From positions 30,778 to 94,777 of the forward strand of contig CAMMNN010000009.1 in NCBI GenBank assembly GCA_946498245.1: 64,000 nt of DNA, read 5' to 3'. The notes under the pieces are model-generated. The model was not told where the DNA came from. It did no database searches and worked only from the letters and a program-made list of their open reading frames with translations. Source of the stretch: an uncultured Clostridium sp. (GTDB taxonomy: Bacteria; Bacillota; Clostridia; Lachnospirales; Lachnospiraceae). The position numbers and the translations under genes were made by a program. Within the stretch, counting starts at the first letter, position 1. Each line of letters opens with the position of its first letter. Shown in pieces: positions 49,733 through 57,825 of the stretch.

Positions 49733-51441
49733 AGGGGCGGGCATGGTCTTTTTCGGCAGTTTCAGTAATCCTTGTGGTAGGAATGGTGGCGGTTTCCCTT
49801 ATGATAGGGGCCGTCATTTTTCTGATGATCTACCAGAGGGCAATGATCCAAAATGTCAGGACCTCCAGTGATCAAATTACGGAACAGGTGGCTGACATTG
49901 TAGAAGACTATATGTCAGACATTCAAAATTCCATGAACGCGATTCAGGAAATCTACCGGCTGCCGGAAAGAGAAAGGGACGAAAAATTAAATTCTATTGC
50001 AGAGGTAAGGCCTGATGTGACCGCTGTTACGGTCTATGACAAAGAAACGGGAGAGCTTTTAAATGCATGGACCGGGGAGCGGCGCCTGAAAGAGCATATA
50101 CTGGAAAATCTTTCTTTTGATAAGGACAGGATTCCCCCAAAAGGTGAACTGCTGATTTCAGAGCCCCATGTGGGAAGCATTTTTGTGGAGGAATATCCCT
50201 GGGTGGTATCCATTTCCGGCATTGTACAGGATCGGGACGGCCGCCAGCAGGTTATTGTCCTGGATTCCCTTTTTTTCCAGATCGCTTCTTACATTGACAA
50301 TGTGGGGATTGGAAAGCACGGCTACTGTTTCATCATGGACGGGGAAGGAAATATCCTTTACCATCCTCAGCAGCAATTGATTTTTGCAGGCTTAAAAAAG
50401 GAAAACACAGATTTTTTGGAACAGACGCCGGAAGGCAGTTATGAGGAAGACGGGATTATCTATACTGTAAAACGGGAACCGGAAAATGGATGGCGCATTG
50501 TAGCCGTCAGCTTTGTAGAAGAAGTAATCGCCGAGGGGCTTCAAAACTGCATCTATCTTTTGGCCGCATTGCTGATGCTCGTTTTGATTGCAGCGCTTTT
50601 CAGCAGCATTGTCTTGTCAAATCTGCTGTCCAAGCCCATTAAACGTCTCAGCAGCGCTATGGGAGCTTTTGAAAAAAACGCCGCTGACTTCGTCTTTGTA
50701 CCGGTAGGAGGCAGCAGTGAGATTACATCCCTTTCAGATTCTTTCGGGCAGATGGTTCTGCGGATCCAGGAGCTTATGACAAAAGTACGCAAGGAGGAGA
50801 TTATTCTCAGAAAAACAGAGCTCAGGGCCCTTCAGGCCCAGATCAATCCCCATTTTCTGTATAATACTCTGGACTCCATTTCCTGGATGTGTGAGGACGG
50901 ACGGAATAAAGAAGCTGTAGAAATGGTCAACGCCCTGGCGCGTCTTTTTCGCATCAGCATCAGCAAGGGCCATGAGCTGATCCCCATTGAAAAAGAGGTG
51001 GAACACGCCAAAAGCTATCTGCAGATCCAGAAGTTTCGTTATAAAAATCAGTTTGAATACTATTTTGAAGTGGAAGAGCAGTGCCGGCAGTACTACTGTA
51101 ATAAGATTACCCTGCAGCCCATTATTGAAAATGCCATTTACCACGGCCTCAACCGTATGATAGAAGAAGGAGTCATTGGAATCCGGATTTATGAGGACGG
51201 AGACGACGTCGTTTTTTCGGTGTCCGATAATGGAGTGGGTATGACGGAGGAACAGTGCAGAATGATTCTGGAGAAAGAAAACGGACGTGAGACGGGAATC
51301 GGCATGAAAAACGTAAATGACAGGGTAAAGATCTATTTTGGGGAGCAGTACGGTATGAGCGTTCAAAGCGAACCCGATGAAGGCACAACGGTTTCCATCC
51401 GGATGCCTAAAATAAGGGAGGATACCTATGAAGACAGATAA
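49729..51441 (+). CDS. Sensor histidine kinase, YesM/LytS type, with extracellular Cache-like domain
   Basis: LQAQINPHFLYNTLDSISWM (His_kinase) and HATPase_c GIGMKNVNDRVKIYFG. Confidence 0.93.
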   Translation: MKGRAWSFSAVSVILVVGMVAVSLMIGAVIFLMIYQRAMIQNVRTSSDQITEQVADIVEDYMSDIQNSMNAIQEIYRLPERERDEKLNSIAEVRPDVTAVTVYDKETGELLNAWTGERRLKEHILENLSFDKDRIPPKGELLISEPHVGSIFVEEYPWVVSISGIVQDRDGRQQVIVLDSLFFQIASYIDNVGIGKHGYCFIMDGEGNILYHPQQQLIFAGLKKENTDFLEQTPEGSYEEDGIIYTVKREPENGWRIVAVSFVEEVIAEGLQNCIYLLAALLMLVLIAALFSSIVLSNLLSKPIKRLSSAMGAFEKNAADFVFVPVGGSSEITSLSDSFGQMVLRIQELMTKVRKEEIILRKTELRALQAQINPHFLYNTLDSISWMCEDGRNKEAVEMVNALARLFRISISKGHELIPIEKEVEHAKSYLQIQKFRYKNQFEYYFEVEEQCRQYYCNKITLQPIIENAIYHGLNRMIEEGVIGIRIYEDGDDVVFSVSDNGVGMTEEQCRMILEKENGRETGIGMKNVNDRVKIYFGEQYGMSVQSEPDEGTTVSIRMPKIREDTYEDR

Positions 51442-52426
51442 AAAAGCAAACCGGATCCTTCTGCGGGCGGCTCTTTTGGGGATTCTGGCCCTCTCTTTGG
51501 CAGTCTTTTTTTACCGGTATCTGCCGGGAAAACGAAAAAAAAGCGACGGACCCTACCACATTGCCATGATCGTAAAATCCACGGAGTCCGCTTTTTGGAA
51601 ATCAGTGTTTGCCGGGGCCGGAGTAGCAGCGACGGAATACAATGTATCCCTTACTACAGAGGGGCCTGCTACGGAGGAGGACTACGAGACTCAAAACAGG
51701 CTTTTAGAAGAGGCCGTTTCTTCCGGAGCCGACGCCATTGTGTTTTCCGCTGTAGATTACAATGCCAATGTGGAAGCAGTGGAAAAGGCGGCGGAGGCGG
51801 GGATTCCGGTGGTCATTATTGACAGCGACGTCAACAGCCGCCGGGTAAGCTGCCGGATTGGAACGGATAATCTGGAGGCCGGGGCCATGGCGGCGGAGGC
51901 CGTGCTTTCCCAGACAGAAGGGCCGCTGTATATCGGCGTAGTGAATTTTGATGAACATACGGCCAACGGGCAGCAGAGAGAAGAGGGCTTCCGAAAACGT
52001 ATGGAGGAAGAAGAACGGGTCAAAACCATAGAAACCATTAACGTTCTGTCTACTACGGAAAGCGCACGGGAGAAGACAAAGGATATGATTGCGGAACATC
52101 CGGAGATCAATGTCATTGCCACCTTTAATGAGTGGACCAGCCTGGGGGTAGGGTGGGCCATTCGGGATTTGGATAAAAAGGATGACATTATGGTAGCGGC
52201 CTTTGACAGCAACGTAGTGTCGGTGGGGATGCTGGAAACCGGGGAGGTGGACGCTCTTATTGTCCAAAACCCTTACGCTATGGGGTATCTGGGCGTAGAA
52301 AACGCTTACAGGCTTCTGACGGGAAAAACGGTTTCAGAGGGACCCATTGATACCTCTACGACTCTGGTAACAAGAGAAAATATGTTTCTTCCGGAATGTC
52401 AGAAAGTTTTGTTTATGTTTGATTAG
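51428..52426 (+). CDS. Membrane-anchored periplasmic-binding-protein (Peripla_BP_4 type) sugar-binding protein, probable sensor accessory
   Basis: N-terminal TM without lipobox; YHIAMIVKSTESAFWKSVFAGAGVAATEYNVSL...; conventional domain order; overlaps the HK gene. Confidence 0.88.
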   Translation: MKTDKKANRILLRAALLGILALSLAVFFYRYLPGKRKKSDGPYHIAMIVKSTESAFWKSVFAGAGVAATEYNVSLTTEGPATEEDYETQNRLLEEAVSSGADAIVFSAVDYNANVEAVEKAAEAGIPVVIIDSDVNSRRVSCRIGTDNLEAGAMAAEAVLSQTEGPLYIGVVNFDEHTANGQQREEGFRKRMEEEERVKTIETINVLSTTESAREKTKDMIAEHPEINVIATFNEWTSLGVGWAIRDLDKKDDIMVAAFDSNVVSVGMLETGEVDALIVQNPYAMGYLGVENAYRLLTGKTVSEGPIDTSTTLVTRENMFLPECQKVLFMFD

Positions 52427-52626
52427 TGAGGATACAGCTTCGTACTTTAAAGTCGGGATTAATGTATAAAATGCACAAGATTTCTTTTTGAAAAATAAAC
52501 GATAGTTGAAATTTGTACAAAAATAGTGGAAAATTCTATAGACTTTTATTGAAAAGAGCGATAGAATAGGAAACAAGAGATATGGCACAGCCTTATGTCT
52601 ATTTTAAAGTACAGGAGGAATGTATC

Positions 52627-53976
52627 ATGAAAAAAAGAGTTTTGGCAGCTACCATGGCATCTCTGATGGTTCTGAGTCTTGCAGCCTGCGGAGGCGGAGA
52701 GACAGCGGAAACCACAGCAGCAGCTCCCGCAACGACGGCAGCCAGCGGGGAAACGGAAGCGGCAGGCGAAGCTACGGAAGCGGCAGAAGCCACGGAAGCC
52801 GCAGCGACAGGCGAGGTTGCAAACAAGGACAAGCCTTTAGTTTGGTTTAACCGTCAGCCTTCCAACAGCTCTACGGGAGAGCTTGACATGACAGCGCTGA
52901 ACTTTAATGGCAACACCTACTATGTAGGCTTTGATGCAAATCAGGGTGCAGAACTTCAGGGTACCATGGTAAAAGAGTACATTGAGGCTAACATCGACGC
53001 TATCGACCGCAACGGCGACGGCATCATCGGCTACGTTCTGGCTATCGGCGACATCGGACACAACGACTCCATCGCACGTACCAGAGGCGTTAGAAAGGCT
53101 CTGGGAACCGGCGTTGATAAAGACGGAAATATCAACAGCGATCCCGTTGGTATGAATGCAGACGGATCTTCTACTATTGTACAGGACGGATCCATTGAAG
53201 TAAACGGAAAGACTTACGTTGTACGTGAGCTTGCTTCTCAGGAAATGAAGAACTCCGCAGGAGCTACCTGGGATGCCGCTACGGCAGGAAACGCTATCGG
53301 CACATGGTCTTCTTCCTTTGGTGAGTCCATCGACGTTGTTGTTTCCAATAACGACGGTATGGGAATGTCCATGTTCAACGCATGGTCAAAGGACAATGCA
53401 GTTCCCACATTCGGATATGATGCAAACAGCGACGCTGTAGCAGCCATTGCAGAAGGCTACGGCGGAACCATCAGCCAGCACGCTGACGTTCAGGCATACC
53501 TGACCCTGCGTGTACTGCGTAACGCTCTGGACGGCGTAGACATTGACACCGGTATCGGCACAGCCGACGAGGCAGGCAATGTTCTGACAGATGATGTATA
53601 TGTATACAGAGAGGAAGAGCGTTCCTACTATGCATTAAACGTTGCAGTTACCGCTGATAACTACCAGGATTTCACAGATTCCACAAAGACCTATGATCCG
53701 GTATCCAATCAGCTTGATGCAGGCGCACATCCGGAAAAAGCGGTTTGGCTGAACATTTACAACGCAGCCGACAACTTCCTGAGCGCAACTTATCAGCCGC
53801 TGCTTCAGAAGTATGATGATATTCTGAATCTGAAGGTAGACTACATCGGCGGCGACGGACAGACTGAGTCCAACATTACCAACCGTTTGGCTAATCCGAG
53901 CCAGTACGACGCATTTGCCATCAACATGGTTAAGACGGACAATGCTGCTTCTTACACCGTATTGCTCAGCCAGTAA
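52627..53976 (+). CDS. mglB: Galactose/glucose-type ABC transporter substrate-binding lipoprotein, apparently circularly permuted MglB
   Basis: Lipobox LSLAAC; Ala/Thr/Glu linker; MglB-like segments present in rotated order; Ca-loop-like DRNGDGIIGY. Confidence 0.88.
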   Translation: MKKRVLAATMASLMVLSLAACGGGETAETTAAAPATTAASGETEAAGEATEAAEATEAAATGEVANKDKPLVWFNRQPSNSSTGELDMTALNFNGNTYYVGFDANQGAELQGTMVKEYIEANIDAIDRNGDGIIGYVLAIGDIGHNDSIARTRGVRKALGTGVDKDGNINSDPVGMNADGSSTIVQDGSIEVNGKTYVVRELASQEMKNSAGATWDAATAGNAIGTWSSSFGESIDVVVSNNDGMGMSMFNAWSKDNAVPTFGYDANSDAVAAIAEGYGGTISQHADVQAYLTLRVLRNALDGVDIDTGIGTADEAGNVLTDDVYVYREEERSYYALNVAVTADNYQDFTDSTKTYDPVSNQLDAGAHPEKAVWLNIYNAADNFLSATYQPLLQKYDDILNLKVDYIGGDGQTESNITNRLANPSQYDAFAINMVKTDNAASYTVLLSQ

Positions 53977-54005
53977 TATCAGAATCATTCATAAGCAGAC
54001 AGCAC

Positions 54006-54031
54006 ATTAGGGAGAAGCAATTCTCCCTAAT
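54006..54031 (+). other. Intercistronic stem-loop between mglB and mglA
   Basis: ATTAGGGAGAA-GCAA-TTCTCCCTAAT: 11-bp perfect stem with a GNRA (GCAA) tetraloop, no U-tract. Confidence 0.75.
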
Positions 54032-54103
54032 GCATTATTTGGCGCAGGCGGGACAGTATCCGGCCGGATACTGCAAATTTCAGTAGATACAGGAGTAAAA
54101 GGA

Positions 54104-55612
54104 ATGACAGATAAGAAAGATAATATCGTCTTATCAATACGTGGTATGAGCAAATCCTTCGGGCGCAACCGGGTTTTGGATCATATCAACCTGGACGTAA
54201 AGCGCGGGACGGTTATGGGCCTTATGGGGGAGAACGGAGCCGGAAAGTCGACAATGATGAAATGTCTCTTCGGTACCTACCAGAAGGACGAAGGCACGAT
54301 TTTCCTTGACGGCAAGGAAATCAGCTTTTCCGGACCCAAAGACGCTTTGGAAAACGGAATCGCAATGGTTCATCAGGAATTAAACCAATGTCTGGAAAGA
54401 AACGTAACGGACAATCTGTTCCTGGGGCGCTATCCCGTTAATTCCATGGGAATTGTTGATGAAGGCAGAATGAAAAAGAAGGCTTCCGAGCTTTTCAGAA
54501 AGCTGGGAATGACTGTAAATCTTACTCAGCCAATGAGAAATATGTCCGTATCCCAAAGGCAGATGTGCGAAATTGCCAAAGCGATTTCTTATAATTCCAA
54601 GGTTATTGTTTTGGACGAGCCGACTTCCTCCCTGACGGTACAGGAAGTGGATAAGCTTTTTGAAATGATGCGGATGCTGAAATCTCAGGGAATTTCCCTG
54701 ATTTATATTTCCCATAAGATGGATGAGATTTTCGAAATTTGCGACGAAATATCCGTACTTCGGGACGGTAAACTGGTTATGACCAAGGAAACGCAAGACA
54801 CCAACATGAACGAGCTGATTGCGGCTATGGTTGGCCGTTCTCTGGAAAACCGTTTCCCGCCGGTGGATAATAAGCCTAAGGATGTGATCCTGTCTATCCA
54901 GCATCTGTCCACAAAATTTGAACCCCACCTTCAGGATATTTCTTTTGACGTCCGGGAAGGAGAAATCTTCGGACTTTACGGTCTGGTGGGAGCAGGACGT
55001 ACAGAGCTTCTGGAAACCCTTTTCGGCGTCCGTACCAGAGCGGCGGGGCGTGTGTACTTTAATGGCCGACTGATGAATTTCAGTAGCGCTAAAGAAGCCA
55101 TTGAACACGGCTTTGCCATGATTACTGAGGAACGAAAGGCCAACGGCCTTTTCTTAAAGGCGGATCTGACCTTCAATACCACCATTGCGAACCTGAATCA
55201 GTATAAATCCGGATTTGCTCTTTCGGATTTGAAAATGACAAAGGCTACTGCGAAAGAAATTAAAATCATGCATACCAAGTGTATGGGGCCTGACGACATG
55301 ATTACAAGCCTTTCCGGCGGAAATCAGCAGAAGGTTATCTTTGGAAAGTGGCTGGAACGTGCGCCCCAGGTATTTATGATGGACGAACCGACAAGAGGAA
55401 TTGACGTCGGCGCCAAATATGAGATTTACGAGCTGATTATCAATATGGCGAAGCAGGGCAAGACGATTATCGTCGTTTCCTCTGAAATGCCGGAGATCCT
55501 GGGAATTACCAACCGCATCGGAGTTATGTCCAACGGTCACCTTTCCGGTATCGTCAATACGAAGGAGACTAACCAGGAAGAGCTTTTAAGACTCAGTGCG
55601 AAATATCTATAA
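54104..55612 (+). CDS. mglA: Galactose/sugar ABC transporter ATP-binding protein (two ABC domains)
   Basis: GENGAGKSTMMKCLFG, second cassette GLYGLVGAGRTELLETLFG, LSGGNQQKVIFGKWL. Confidence 0.94.
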   Translation: MTDKKDNIVLSIRGMSKSFGRNRVLDHINLDVKRGTVMGLMGENGAGKSTMMKCLFGTYQKDEGTIFLDGKEISFSGPKDALENGIAMVHQELNQCLERNVTDNLFLGRYPVNSMGIVDEGRMKKKASELFRKLGMTVNLTQPMRNMSVSQRQMCEIAKAISYNSKVIVLDEPTSSLTVQEVDKLFEMMRMLKSQGISLIYISHKMDEIFEICDEISVLRDGKLVMTKETQDTNMNELIAAMVGRSLENRFPPVDNKPKDVILSIQHLSTKFEPHLQDISFDVREGEIFGLYGLVGAGRTELLETLFGVRTRAAGRVYFNGRLMNFSSAKEAIEHGFAMITEERKANGLFLKADLTFNTTIANLNQYKSGFALSDLKMTKATAKEIKIMHTKCMGPDDMITSLSGGNQQKVIFGKWLERAPQVFMMDEPTRGIDVGAKYEIYELIINMAKQGKTIIVVSSEMPEILGITNRIGVMSNGHLSGIVNTKETNQEELLRLSAKYL

Positions 55613-55630
55613 TGGGGGAGATTGACAGAT

Positions 55631-57286
55631 ATGGCAAATGAAAACAGTAAGATACTTACAGTTGAACGGGAAAAGCAACTGCGTCAGCCGATTGATGAAT
55701 ACGTCGGCAAGATCCAGAAAAAGATCGACGATCTCAGAGCGGACGGTACAGAGAAGGTTGTTTCTCTGCAGGGCGATATTGACGCTTTAAAGAGGGATCG
55801 TATTTATACGAAAGAAGAAAAAGAAGCGAAGCTGTCTCAGGCAAGAGCAGAGCTGGAAAAGGCCAAAGCCGTAGAATCGAAAAATAAGGACGAGGTTTCA
55901 AAGCTTATTGCTGATGCGGAAAACTATATTAAAGCCCACTTTGAAAAAGACTATTACCAGCCTGTATGCGAAAGCTGCAAGGCGGAGATGGACGCCGCAA
56001 AAGCAAACTATAGCAAAAGAGTAGCGGAGCTGAAGCAGCAGCATCAGCAGACGATTTCCAAATTGTCGGATCATCAGGAAATCAAAGACGAAAAGTACGT
56101 TTACAAAAACAGGCTTTTTGACGCCAAAATGGAGTACGAGAAAAATGTCCAGGAAATTAAGGACAGAAAACACGGCGCTTACAGCTACAGACACCATCTG
56201 CTGGATATGCTCCGTATGTCCAAATTTACGTTTGTGGAAACAGCCCAGGAGAAGTGGGAGAATTACAAGTACAAATTCAATTACAAGGAGTTTCTGTTAA
56301 GAAACGGTCTTTATATTGCCATTGTGATTATTTTTATCGGTTTGTGTATTATCACTCCGATTTTAAAGAATGTCCAGCTCCTTACTTATAATAACGTACT
56401 GAATATTCTGCAGCAGGCTTCTCCCAGAATGTTCCTGGCTCTGGGCGTTTCCGGCCTGATTATGCTGGCCGGTACTGACCTGTCCGTAGGCCGTATGGTA
56501 GGTATGGGTATGACGACGGCAACCATTATCATGCACCAGGGTCCCAATACGGGTATGGTTTTTGGCCACGCTTTTGATTTTTCCGGGATGCCCACGCCGG
56601 CAAAAATCGTTTTTGCACTGTTTATGTGCATACTGCTGTGTACGATTTTTACTACCATTGCAGGCTGCTTTACGGCAAAGTTTAAGATGCATCCCTTTAT
56701 TTCAACCATGGCAAATACCCTGATCATCTTCGGATTGGTTACCTACTCCACCAAGGGCGTATCCTTCGGCGCTATAGAGTCTACCATTCCCAGCATGATC
56801 ATTCCTAAGATTAACGGATTCCCCACCATTATCCTGTGGGCGGTAGCTGCCGTTATCATTGTATGGTTTATTTGGAATAAGACTACATTCGGCAAAAATC
56901 TGTACGCCGTAGGCGGAAACCCGGAGGCGGCTTCGGTTTCCGGTATTTCCGTATTTAAAGTAACAGTAGGCGCTTTTATTCTGGCTGGTATTCTGTACGG
57001 CTTCGGTTCCTGGCTGGAGTGCGTCAGAATGATGGGTTCCGGTTCTGCCGCTTATGGACAGGGCTGGGAGATGGATGCCATTGCAGCCTGCGTAGTGGGC
57101 GGCGTATCCTTTACCGGCGGTATTGGTAAAATCTCAGGCGTAGTAGTAGGCGTATTTATTTTCACCGCCCTTACATACTCCCTTACGATTCTGGGTATTG
57201 ATACCAACCTGCAGTTCGTATTCTCCGGTATCATTATTGTTACGGCAGTAACCCTTGACTGTCTGAAGTACGTTCAGAAGAAGTAA
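55631..57286 (+). CDS. mglC: Galactose/sugar ABC transporter permease with ~220-aa N-terminal coiled-coil extension
   Basis: C-terminal permease region (VSGLIMLAGTDLSVGRMVGMGM; GGNPEAASVSGISV; VVGGVSFTGGIGKISG); charged heptad-like N-terminus. Confidence 0.9.
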   Translation: MANENSKILTVEREKQLRQPIDEYVGKIQKKIDDLRADGTEKVVSLQGDIDALKRDRIYTKEEKEAKLSQARAELEKAKAVESKNKDEVSKLIADAENYIKAHFEKDYYQPVCESCKAEMDAAKANYSKRVAELKQQHQQTISKLSDHQEIKDEKYVYKNRLFDAKMEYEKNVQEIKDRKHGAYSYRHHLLDMLRMSKFTFVETAQEKWENYKYKFNYKEFLLRNGLYIAIVIIFIGLCIITPILKNVQLLTYNNVLNILQQASPRMFLALGVSGLIMLAGTDLSVGRMVGMGMTTATIIMHQGPNTGMVFGHAFDFSGMPTPAKIVFALFMCILLCTIFTTIAGCFTAKFKMHPFISTMANTLIIFGLVTYSTKGVSFGAIESTIPSMIIPKINGFPTIILWAVAAVIIVWFIWNKTTFGKNLYAVGGNPEAASVSGISVFKVTVGAFILAGILYGFGSWLECVRMMGSGSAAYGQGWEMDAIAACVVGGVSFTGGIGKISGVVVGVFIFTALTYSLTILGIDTNLQFVFSGIIIVTAVTLDCLKYVQKK

Positions 57287-57327
57287 TTCAATACAACAGT
57301 TTAGCGGAACGGAAAAAAGAAAACGGG

Positions 57328-57356
57328 TTGACACTTTCTGCTAATTGTGCTAAATT
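57328..57356 (+). promoter_or_regulatory. Promoter of the leuS T-box transcript
   Basis: TTGACA (57328-57333), 17 bp, TAAATT (57351-57356). Confidence 0.55.
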
Positions 57357-57362
57357 TAGAAG

Positions 57363-57656
57363 CAGTTTAAATACTGAGACGGGGAATAGTAGGAGTGTAA
57401 GCGGCATACAGAGAGCCGCCGGAAGGTGAAAGGCGGATGCGGAAAGCACACTGTGAACTGGCCCCTGAGTAGCGTGCTGAAACCCGGCAGAAACCGCGGA
57501 TTTTTCGGGGAAGTAGGCATTGCCGGGGCTGTCCCGTTACTGGCAGAAGGGTAGAGATACCCCCAGAGCGCATACGTAAGTATGAAATAAAGTGGTACCG
57601 CGTAAGGATTCCTCCTGCGTCTTTATGGTGAAAGCCGAAGATGCAGGAGTTTTTTA
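57363..57656 (+). promoter_or_regulatory. T-box leader, leucine (candidate specifier CUG at 57458-57460), with terminator
   Basis: GTGAACTGGCCCCTGAGTAG specifier-region pattern; T-box core GTGGTACCGCG (57592-57602); terminator CTCCTGC...GCAGGAGTTTTTT; upstream of leuS. Confidence 0.88.
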
Positions 57657-57691
57657 TTCTACAGGAAATTCTTCCGAATTTCCTGTAGAAT
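57656..57691. repeat. Palindromic hairpin ATTCTACAGGAAATT-CTTCCG-AATTTCCTGTAGAAT
   Basis: 15-bp perfect stem directly after the T-box terminator. Confidence 0.8.
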
Positions 57692-57764
57692 AAAAAGCCC
57701 CTCCGGGCAGGAACGCACTGCGGCGGAGAGGCGTTATGCCGCTAAAGCGACCCGCTGCAGGCGG

Positions 57765-57791
57765 AGAATCCTGCAAGGCAGGATTCTTTTT
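57765..57791 (+). terminator. Second terminator-like hairpin just upstream of leuS
   Basis: AGAATCCTGC-AAG-GCAGGATTCT followed by TTTTT. Confidence 0.7.
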
Positions 57792-57825
57792 ATGTAAAAA
57801 GGAAATGTGTAAAGGAGAGTTAAAA

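Noticed and set aside
48137-53976. Interpreting the rotated MglB as a frameshift or two genes
   Set aside because: The ORF is continuous with a single signal peptide and no internal stop or RBS before the C-terminal segment, so permutation is the simpler reading.
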